From Heliocidaris erythrogramma (taxonomy: Eukaryota > Echinodermata > Echinoidea > Camarodonta > Echinometridae), in assembly GCA_025617745.1 (NCBI GenBank), contig CM046868.1, positions 20,819,108 to 20,883,107 on the forward strand: DNA of 64,000 nt. Direction: 5' to 3'. Numbering within the stretch: position 1 is the first letter of the stretch; the number at the start of each line of letters is the position of its first letter. Under the pieces are notes generated by a model. The model was not told the DNA's origin. It saw only the letters and a list, made by a program, of their open reading frames with translations, and made no database searches. Shown one piece after another: positions 55,397 to 64,000 of this stretch. The translations under genes and the position numbers were made by a program.

Positions 55397-57260
55397 TCCA
55401 ATTCGTTACAGAGATATTCAAATTAGAATTATATGCAATAAAAAAGAAAATAGTCAATCAATATTACAAAAGATCCCTCAAATAAATAGGAGTACAGAGC
55501 ATAATTTGCTTCTGTTATTTTCATAATATTGAGTAAAACTTGTTGTAAATCAATGTTATTCCATATTTATTTTTGCTGCAAGAGTGGGTGTGTATATTAG
55601 TATACTGTTCAATGACAAGCAAACATATCTACAATATACAAATGATTTATGTCTTAATGAATAACTGGCATTTCCAGTTAAGATATATATCTATTGAATC
55701 CATTGTGCACACATATTTACCCAATAATGTAAGTTTGTAAACAGAGCAGCAAAAGGTAACATGTCTGCATATAAACTTTTTAGAGGACTATCTAGAGATC
55801 CAGCATATATCTTTTGTAGATCGTTTCATAAGAGTGCATGACAATTAAACATTGAATATAAGTCATGTGCATTACCAGCAAAGAGCTTGAATTGGCAAGT
55901 TATATCACATGTGGGAATGAAAAAAAAAATTCTTCATTGGGGCTTCATTGAATCAGTAATGATTGAATGACCAGAAAATTAATGTTTATTTACTGAATAA
56001 AAACAAGAAAAAAAATCATGCATTTTTCAAATTAAAGCTAGCACCGTTTCTCCCCTCATTCATAGTACAAAATAGTTCTTTGATTTACCATGCAGTCTAA
56101 TAGAATACCATGCAAGTATTCATTTAAAATGTCTTTCAATAAGAAAATATGTACAATGTCTCCATTATTCTGGAACAAGGAATAATCATTTGCACTTTGC
56201 TCCCAAACTTTTTTTTTTCTTCAGAAATACAAATCATCAGCTGAAGGATAATTCCACTAAAACATCAAATCCCAGTTTGCTCTTTGGCAAGGCATTGATC
56301 TACAAAGCCACTCCCTACCCAAGAGGGAATGAGGACAAGGGAGGCTGCCAAATACATGGTGTGATAACTCTTTAAAGCTGTCCAATAAAGCTAAACCTTG
56401 CTTAACTTAGTCCACTGAGTTCTTGAAGTCAAAGTGGAAACCGAAAATGTCTGTATAAATGACTGTAATTATGTAACAAATTAAAGAAACAAAAATACTT
56501 TGGTCATGAAATGAAAATGAGAAGTAATTTTAAAAAAGACAACTTATTTAATTTTCATTTAGTTACAGAATTAAGTTAATATTTACAGGATGAAGAAGTT
56601 GAGACTTGACACTCCAGACACTTTGACAGGGACCATTACGTTTGTCCTAACACAGTTGAAGACAGTTTCTTTTGACATTTTTTTGCAATGATTACTGGTT
56701 AAACACTGCCTATACAAAGCAGGTAGGATTTCACTTCAAAAAGTGCAGCTTTGGCCATGCATTACAAAACAGAATGTTACTCTTGTAAAACTACATGTTG
56801 TATACAAGTTTGGATCTACTGAAACACTGTAACTCTCTACATATTGCGTGATGGGACAAAATGAGGTTTTAGAACTCCATTGAAATTTCTATGAAGGGAC
56901 TATAAGGTTGTGCTATAACTGGGCATTTTTGTTTAGCATGCTATATTCAATGTTATGTCCAAGTTTCTATGCAACAACAAACTGCAGTTGAAAAATTAGA
57001 CCAAAAGCCAGAGTCATAAATTGATGACCACCAATACAACAAATTCCATATCAGGAAAACACATCTACATAAAGTGCCAAAATACTCCTCCTCCATTTTT
57101 CTCTCTCAGGCAATACATTACTTGAACATGCTTTAACTGGAAATTAAATTGGGTGACCTTTTGTGAGTTTTGTGGTAAGCTGTCACAGATTTTCCTATCA
57201 TTTGATCAATAATTGACATACAATGTAGAGGCAGCCCAATGATGTGGGGATCCTCCATAA
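55397..57260. other. Gene-free stretch
   Basis: AT-rich. CCAATAAAGC near 56381 could be a poly(A) signal but no exon is attached. No element ends recognised. Confidence 0.4.
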
Positions 57261-58048
57261 CAGTGGCATAATGAGCCAACAAATTTAAGGGGGCTGAGCC
57301 TGCAATAAGAATTGAACTATTTTCTGAAGCGCAAGGAACACCCACATTATACTCATATATAAATCCTTTGAAGGGGGGGGGGGTACATCCCCATCCCTCC
57401 TACAAATCAGAATAACTTGCATTTCGCTGTAACATTAAAATGTTGCACTTTCAGAGTCCAACGCCCTTGCTAAATTAAATATATTAAATTTTACGCTTCG
57501 TAGTTTGAAACATTGCATTTTAGACCACTTTTATGCACACAAGTACCATAATGATCAAAGTCTGAGCTTAATATCCTCCCTTTTCTTTTTTTCTCTTACG
57601 GTAGTAGAAAAAGTAGAGAAGTAGAAAAGTGTGCTGTACCATTAACTCATTCATTTCATGATAGTGTGTGAGCCTATTGTAAAGGGGCTAGTTTGGGTAT
57701 AAGAGGACAGTTCCCCTCCTATAATAAGAAAATTGGTATAAACATATTATGTCTTGCATGCAAAAGATGTATATAGAAGTGGAGATACTATAAAAAATCA
57801 GCCATTTATACGTTCTAAAAGACGTACTAATGTAATCAAAAACATACAATTTTTCTAGCCAGGTATATAAAGTTCTTTCTCTCTTCTTGCTTTCTTTCTT
57901 TTTCCTCTTTCCTTTTCTTTCTTTCCTTTTCTTCCTTTCTTTCTCCTCTCTTTTCCTTTTTCCCCTTGTTTTTCTCTGTTTGGTCGTGGAACTTTTTTTT
58001 TTGGGGGGGGGGGCTGTAGCCCCCCAAGGCCCCACCAGTACGCCAGTG
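57261..58048. mobile_element. Degenerate G-tract element
   Basis: CAGTGGCATAATGAGCC at the left and (inverse) CACTGGCGTACTGGTGG at the right, with G tracts near 57376 and 58003 and a CT-rich tract at 57880-57965. The pairing is weak, so boundaries are tentative. Confidence 0.4.
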
Positions 58049-58499
58049 CTCCATAAGTATTAAGACTTCAAAGATTACAGTTATACACCCGTTCATCAAT
58101 ATATTAAAATCTATGTTTCTATGATCTTTGTAGATGGAATCCAACATGCATACATTATTGTTGCTATATCAGGTATCATCAAGAAAGCCTCCAGGTTGTC
58201 AAGAGCAAGTTCGGTTTAAGAACTATCATAAAATTTGAATACACTAGTAAACCTGTCCGTTCAAAAGTTGAGCAAGCCTCACACCCCTTCATGGTCACCA
58301 TGTTTTGGGATAATCACAATAAATGAAGTTCAAATGCTTCGTTTTAAGTTTACCAATCACCTGAAAAAATAATTTGTGTACTGCTAGAAAGTAGTAAATC
58401 AATCTCAAAACTAGATGAAATTCTCAACTGCGTGCAGTCGAAATTTATGCTTCTGCCCTTGCCAGATCACAAATATATCGCACGTTCATGTTGATTTGT

Positions 58500-59290
58500 T
58501 TTAAATTTTGATTGAACCAGAATAACAAGCCTCTAATTAATTGACCTCTTTGACTTTTGACCTTACACCTTATAACCCAAAAGTCTGATCACTTTATAAA
58601 AAAACATTAAAGGGAAATCCAACCCTAATGGCAAGTTGCTCTGAATGAAAGAGGAAAAATCAGAGAATCAGATTGGTGAAAGTTTGAAAGAAATCGGACA
58701 AACAATAAGAAAGTTATGAATTTTTGAAAGTTGTAATTACTATACATATGGGAATTTCAAATTGGCCAATTAGGTAACATCACTGTGATGTAGTTTTGGA
58801 CAACTCCCCCATTCACTCCAACACACAAAATTAATAAAATGTCATTTTTTTTCTTTCATGAGGACCTATAATATATTTTGAGTACTGCCCCTAGGGTAAA
58901 GGCGCTTTGGAGAAAACCGCAAATTAATGATATTTTTGTGCAAGTCAAACGGGAGAGTTGTCCACAAGTATGTCACAATCGACTCACCAAATTGCCAATT
59001 TTGAGATTCGCATAGATGTAGTGATCTCATTTTTCAAACATTCATAACTTTCTTATTCCTTGTCCGATTTCTCTCAAACTTTCGCGATCCTGTTTTTCTT
59101 ATTTTTCTGCTTTCACATAAATCAACTTATCACCAAGGTTGGATTGCCCTTAATTTCACATACACCTGTATAATGACCTCTATGACCTGTCACCTTTGAC
59201 CTAAAGTGAACAAAAAGCTAATCAGTTCGTCTCATTATGGTGATGCATACTGGTTCCAAGTTTAAAGTTAATGGAACCTATAACATGCAC
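58500..59290. mobile_element. Truncated second copy of the ATGCCTCCGCC element
   Basis: 58500-58610 and 59150-59290 match consecutive parts of the 52765 element (GACCTCTTTGAC, TTGACCTTACACCTTA; AATTTCACATACACCTGTAT, AATGACCTCTA, GGTGATGCATACT). The copy is split by a MITE and lacks both ends. Confidence 0.8.
58611..59149. mobile_element. TTAA-flanked piggyBac-like MITE, copy 2 (539 bp)
   Basis: Ends AGGGAAATCCAACC and GGTTGGATTGCCC, inverted, with TTAA at 58607-58610 and 59150-59153. Arms of ~120 bp share CAATAAGAAAGTTATGAATT-like sequence. The uninterrupted target ACATTAATTTCACATACACC exists at 52930-52950 with a single TTAA, confirming the insertion boundaries. Confidence 0.9.
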
Positions 59291-60305
59291 AGCAAAATAT
59301 ATTTGGTAATTGGTACCCTTTAAATGATAAATTGGATGTGCAATACCTTCCATGGATATAACTTTCATAATATACGTTAGTGTTTATGTTTCGGGAAGAA
59401 ACATGTAGACATTCTTAGTCAAAACACATTGTTAAACATTCAAACTTCCAAAATGTACCAATCACCTGAAAAAATAATTTGTGTACTGCTAGAAAGGATA
59501 GAATGATCTCAAAGAACTTTATCTAGCATTCTAAAGGTGAACAGTTTAGGAGTACGAAGGAAACAAAAAGATAAAATGAAGGTGCGTGTGCGGAAATGAA
59601 CTCCCGAGTTGGATTCTGCGCGAGCGCGTATGGTTGCATCGAGTAGTCTACTCACGATATACTTTATAGAGAGTGTAATTAAATTTGCAATATCTCTTTA
59701 TAGAACATTTGAAGCCCATACTTTGAATATAGTATAACAACATGGAACCTCTAACATACAGAGCAAAATATTTTTTTTGTGATTGGTAGCCATTAAGAGG
59801 GATTTTCCCCCAGTGGCATGTAAGGGTTGACTTTAGGTAGAAAGTAAGACATACTTCAGCTCCTTCTCATATGGCATCCAACAAAGCACGGGTGCTTTCA
59901 TCTTTTCCTTATTTCCTTCATACTCCTTAACTTTAGCCCATGGAAGGTCGGGTAAAACGTTTTCAGGTTGGTTTTATACACTTAGTCGTAAATAAATTAT
60001 TTTTTCAGGTGATTGGTACACTTTCAATTTCACTCTTGCTTCGTGGATTAATCTATATACAGATACATTTACCATACATGTACGTCCCATGTATTTCACT
60101 GGAATTGCATGAGAAATTAAAAAGTTGATCACCCCAACCTTACATGCTGAAGAGCACAATCACAGATAGTGCCTGCATTGTACATACTCAGCACACTTTT
60201 ATATCTGTAATAAATCCTTATTTGAATATTAATGCTTTTTTATAGTGTCTTTACTGGAAAAAGAAACAGATAATCATTCAGCATTGCTCAGGGGTTCTCC
60301 ATGTG
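59291..60305. other. 3' side of gene C with ACCAATCACCTG repeats
   Basis: ACCAATCACCTGAAAAAATA occurs at about 58352 and 59458, and inverted at about 60000 (TTTTTTCAGGTGATTGGT). These may be ends of foldback elements. The 3' UTR of gene C must begin at 60305, but no poly(A) signal stands out. Confidence 0.45.
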
Positions 60306-60542
60306 TCACAATTTCTCATCTTTCTTCTGGTTACCAACTTGAAAGCTCTTTACGTTGTTGTCCTTGCTGGCATCCTCCACACTCTGTTCAAACTTCTCCT
60401 GATTAACAGCCTTCTCCTGATTAACAGCCTTCTGCCACTCGTTCTCAAAGACCTCCTTAGACTGCTGAACGGCCGTATCTCCATGGCTCTCCCGCTCCAT
60501 CTTAGTGGCAGCTCGAGCAGCGTTGTACTGCACACGCGTTAC
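60306..60542 (-). CDS. Gene C terminal exon
   Basis: A pyrimidine-rich tract and AATAATCTAG precede GTAACGCGTGTGCAG. The exon is open in phase 0: VTRVQYNAARAATKMERES, then DTAVQQSKEVFENEWQKAV, then a duplicated AVNQEK encoded by an 18-bp tandem repeat at about 60398-60433, then a charged tail ending NQKKDEKL. The composition suggests a soluble, helical, possibly coiled-coil C-terminus. It joins the 62779-62903 exon in frame. I do not recognise the family. Confidence 0.65.
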   Translation of the reverse strand, partial: VTRVQYNAARAATKMERESHGDTAVQQSKEVFENEWQKAVNQEKAVNQEKFEQSVEDASKDNNVKSFQVGNQKKDEKL

Positions 60543-60774
60543 CTAGATTATTCCACAAGAGAAGAAACAGACAAAAACTATTTCAAACCGCTCTAAAGAT
60601 CCACCTTTTGTGCAACAAGTATCTCTGATTCTAGCAAAAATCTTAAAATACCTGTAATTTCTGATTGTGCTGAAGGTGAGAAAATTTTTTCAAACATGTG
60701 TATCAAATAGATATGATTTTTTTACATCTGGGTACCAACATTTAACTTCACAAACCTATAGATGCAACTCAGTT

Positions 60775-60916
60775 CTGGGGAGCGTTTCATCAAGCGTTTT
60801 GTCAGTGCTTTTTACCGACAAATTTGCTCTCAGCCAATCAGATGCAAGGATTTCAGTAGCTTATAACAGTTGTCGGTAAAAATCACTGACAAAACGCTTG
60901 ATGAAACGCTCCCCAG
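60775..60916. mobile_element. 142-bp CTGGGG MITE, copy 2 (intron of gene C)
   Basis: Same ends as 25994-26135 (CTGGGGAGCGTTTCAT and its inverse) and identical length, but the asymmetric core (CAGCCAATCAGATGCAAGG) is in the opposite orientation. Confidence 0.9.
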
Positions 60917-61848
60917 AACAAGAGTATGTCAAATGAAGACAGAAAACTGACCTCTACACCAACCCACATCTTCATAAATAATTGGATTGAGTAAAAACTC
61001 AACATATCTTCTAATGTCCTCCAGTGAAAAGAACTGTTTGTTCCACTATGAGAATTTAGAAAAGGGATACTTTCAGTATATGGGTACAAAATAAATTAGA
61101 AAGATCTCCATCATCAGAGTTGTCAACATCATGGCCACATTTCCAATTAGAGATTCCCCATGTCATTAGTAATATCAAGGAGTTATCACAGAACTGGAGT
61201 TACAGCAGAAGCGAGCTTCTTTGAACCGGGTTTGATGCCGCGCGATAAACGCAGCGGGTGTTCTTCTGTGATTTACTACAGCTGTTTACTTGGGTTTCGT
61301 GCCGAGGCTGGATCTGCGCATGGGCATCTGTAGCCGATTGAGTAAAATGACGTCATCTCAACTTCTTGCTTTTTGTGAAAATCGCAAACGCAGAGCATAA
61401 ACACGAGGATAATTTCGCTTTAGAAGAAGAATTACCGTTCTTGTCCGAAATCGACGAAATGGGATTACAACTAGATGAACGGGATTTGGATAGAGTGGGG
61501 AGACAATTTTCGAACTTTAGATATCTTCGAAAAGAAGAGTAGACTACAGTACAGCCTGCATCGGTAGTGTAGCTCTGACAGGCTGGCTGGCTCTTTCAGC
61601 GAATGAATCCCACTTGGCAAACGACAAAAGAATTAGCAGACGAGAGTCCACTCCAAGTGAATGACCATTTTATTTGTGTATTTTCTATATGTTGACACTC
61701 GTTGACACTCTAATAACAAGGTGGGTCTTGATGAAAAAGATTTGCTCTTTCCGAAGTGATATGTTTCAAATGTTGCAGAGTTTCTGAACATATTATTACA
61801 TAAATATGAAAACTAGAATATCCCTGAAGGTGATTAATACCCCTGCCC
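60917..61848. other. Intron of gene C, no feature recognised
   Basis: A GC-richer part at 61200-61340 holds short direct words but no element ends. Confidence 0.4.
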
Positions 61849-62466
61849 CAATGTATGTGCCAAATTTCCTGAGCATTGCTCCAAAAATGAGGAAGTGGTT
61901 TGATGTGCAATAATTTCGAGTTTTATTGCCATATGTTGTTACCATGGTGGCAAGGCATTTCCGACACATTCCAAAAATACGTCTTGCACATCTTCACCAC
62001 AAGACCAATGTGTGTGCCGAATTTCATGAGCATTGCTCTAAAAATGAGGAAGTAGTTTGATCCACAAGATTTCCCACTGATTTATTGCCAAATGTTGTTA
62101 CCATGGTGGCAACGCATTTCCGATGTCTTGCACATCTTCACCACAAGACCAATGTGTGTGCCGAATTTCATGAGCATTGCTCTAAAAATGAGGAAGTAGT
62201 TCGATCTGCAAGATTTCAATCTGATTTATTGCAATAATATGCAGTTACCATGGCAACGTAGTTCCGACACATTAAAAAAAATATGTCTAGCAAATCTTCA
62301 TCTCAAGACCAATGTGTGTGGTGCATTTCATAAGCATTGCTCAAAAAATGAGGAAGTAGTTCGATGCGCAAGATTTGCAATGGACCGACGGACCGCCCGG
62401 CCGACCGACAAACCGTATGCCGATTCCTATATACCCCCTTCAAACTTTGTTTGACGGGGGTATAAT
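61849..62466. repeat. Tandem array, ~145-160 bp units, with terminal hairpin
   Basis: About 3.7 units carry CATGAGCATTGCTCTAAAAA, TGAGGAAGTAGTT, GTTACCATGG and CAAGACCAATGTGTGTG. The array ends in GGACCGACGGACCG-type sequence and a hairpin, TATACCCCCTTCAAA with GACGGGGGTATA. Confidence 0.8.
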
Positions 62467-62778
62467 AATATCTTAAAATATTGATATTTACAGAAAACAT
62501 GTCATAACTCATCCATTTCTGGACATATTTTGACAAAATAAGCATCGGTGAACTTTGAATTTTGCGGAGCTCAAGATACAACCTACTGCGCATGTATTGA
62601 GAGCAACAAACTCTACTGCGCATGGGTGAACTGATTGTTTGTTCACATTCACTGAAAAATTGAGATTTAACATTTTGAATGTGCACATCAAATGCTATTG
62701 CAAATTCCTCCAAAATTAGATCTGAGTCAGAATGAAAAGCGTGTGACGGGCTTTAGGGCTACCATTGTAATTACATAC

Positions 62779-62903
62779 CTTGATATACTGTACATTAGAG
62801 AGGATACGGACAGTGAAGTCTGGGATGTAAGCGGATGGTGGAGAGGGATTGCTGGAGCTACCTATACTCCTCACGCTGGCTCGGCTACCACTGTGCTTGT
62901 TAT
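62779..62903 (-). CDS. Gene C penultimate exon (125 bp)
   Basis: Acceptor CCTCATCTTCAG and donor ATCAAG|GTATGTAA are both good. The exon takes two bases to complete a codon, then reads NKHSGSRASVRSIGSSSNPS, PPSAYIPDFTVRILSNVQYI and K, ending at a codon boundary that matches phase 0 of the terminal exon. The Ser-rich stretch looks like a linker and FTVRILSNVQYIK like the start of a folded segment. Upstream exons must lie beyond this window or in undetected short exons. Confidence 0.65.
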
Positions 62904-64000
62904 CTGAAGATGAGGGAGGTCAACAACGCTATTCAATGTTAGAAATGTTCCACTCTACACTTCATACATGTACATTGCTAAGATAGAATTATGATACAGA
63001 ATTTGTATAGATAAAATGCATTCAAGAACTAAGTATCAAAATTGGCTAAAATTCCATAGTACTGAAGTAGAACAAGATTTACAAATCAAAATGAAACAAA
63101 ATGAAATTCAGAAGGCAGGCAGTCATTTATGTTCTTATGTACTTTCACTTCATCATGAACAATATTTTAGCCTTGGGCAATTCCATGATAAAGTGGACAT
63201 CAGGCAAAACTTTATTTTTGCTCTTTCTGAAATTCAGGTCGATTTTGGGGGTTTAAATAAATAAAGGAATTGTTTTTACAAAGGGGTTTCATACTCATCC
63301 AAAACAATTTTATTTAATATGGCCCCTTAAAGAAGAATCCGAACCATACACAAATTTAGATAGATGGGACTTCACACAGTTGTTTAGTCATGGACAGAAA
63401 TATACTGCATATTTTGTGAATTTTTCGATTAGATAATTTGTAGGGCATTTAGTCACACCAATTTAAAAGAAAGTAGGCAATAATAAGTTGTTGAAAAGGT
63501 ATAAAAATCTAAAATATGTAGTACTGGACAAACTGTAACGTGACTAACCGTAACGTTACTATTAAACCAAGGTTTTGGGCTCTACTTTAAATTGAGTGAT
63601 ACAATCTCTAAGCAATTTGGGGCAACATTTGTCATCATTTAAGAAGTAATACTGATATGGCTCCAAGTTTGAGGTACAATACAATAAGGAGGAATATTGT
63701 TTCAAAAACTTTGGAGGAATATTGTTTCAAAAACTTTGGTTTGTTTCTCATGTCCTTTTTTTGTAACGTAACTAACCGGCATAAAACTTTCATTATTCAT
63801 TTACTTTTGATTTCTTCATGTACTGTAGACCTTTGTTAGGTGAATATATATTTGCAAGAGTAGGACTTCAGATGAGAAAGCTATTGAATTACCTGTATCA
63901 AAAATATTAAAATTTGATAAAGTGTAACGTAACTAACCATGGAATTGCCCCCTTCAGATTTGGATATCTATATATTTCTATCCATCAAAAAAGAGTTTTA
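62904..64000. other. Intron or upstream region of gene C with short repeats
   Basis: GGAGGAATATTGTTTCAAAA is duplicated in tandem at about 63690-63740. TGTAACGT(G/A)ACTAACC occurs at 63534, 63762 and 63923. No exon is supported. Confidence 0.55.

Noticed and set aside
57133-57345. 70-codon minus-strand frame
   Set aside because: No splice signals or family resemblance, and part of it overlaps a G-tract element boundary.
62303-62713. 136-codon minus-strand frame
   Set aside because: It runs through the tandem array and hairpin at 61849-62466 and has no supporting splice sites.

Overview
The window looks like AT-rich intergenic and intronic DNA from a marine invertebrate animal. An echinoderm such as a sea urchin or sea star is my best guess. 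The basis is the gene architecture (short exons, GT-AG introns of 1.7 to 11.7 kb), the repeat content (L2-, I- and DIRS-type retroelements, tRNA-derived SINEs, many foldback MITEs) and the abundant homopolymer G/C tracts. The organism call is inference; no diagnostic gene was recognised. There is no sign of prokaryotic genes, CRISPR arrays, rRNA or functional tRNA genes.

Protein-coding content is sparse and all on the minus strand. Gene A (25.6 to 5.1 kb) is assembled here from three small exons whose splice phases agree. It predicts a ~151-residue single-pass membrane protein with a short N-terminus and an acidic, QGHP-repeat-containing tail. Gene B (45.99 to 44.02 kb) is a complete two-exon gene model for a 98-residue single-pass protein with the same layout: a short signal-less N-terminus, a phase-1 intron, then one terminal exon carrying the transmembrane helix and tail. 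A and B lie in the same orientation and may be related. Gene C (62.9 to 60.3 kb) is represented by its last two coding exons. None could be named.

The rest is a layered transposon landscape. From left to right: an L2-like LINE fragment between long direct repeats (0 to 1.6 kb); a Harbinger-like MITE (4.0 kb); a tandemly duplicated DIRS retroelement fragment carrying a SINE-like insert (8.2 to 11.5 kb); a foldback (11.5 kb) and a GGGTGCA-rich MITE (12.3 kb); a zone with a recurring 14-bp motif (14.2 to 15.8 kb); a tandem array framed by G/C tracts (18.4 to 20.2 kb); a tRNA-SINE (21 kb); a probable solo LTR (24 kb); a CR1/L2-group LINE fragment (26 kb); a MITE inside a degenerate satellite (27.4 to 28.6 kb); and a nearly intact ~5.9 kb I-superfamily LINE (31.5 to 37.3 kb) between genes A and B.

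The right half holds Tc1/mariner-type, TTAA-flanked and TTA-flanked MITEs, a second tRNA-SINE, several minisatellites (47.6 to 49.7 kb), and a 3.0 kb near-perfect palindrome (49.75 to 52.75 kb). These are followed by tandem-repeat elements that end in hairpins (52.8 to 53.8 and 61.8 to 62.5 kb). One MITE at 58.6 kb can be dated relative to its host repeat because an empty copy of the target lies in the same window. The least familiar signals are the paired small-membrane-protein genes, the long palindrome, and two zones where a short exact motif recurs in otherwise unrelated AT-rich DNA.
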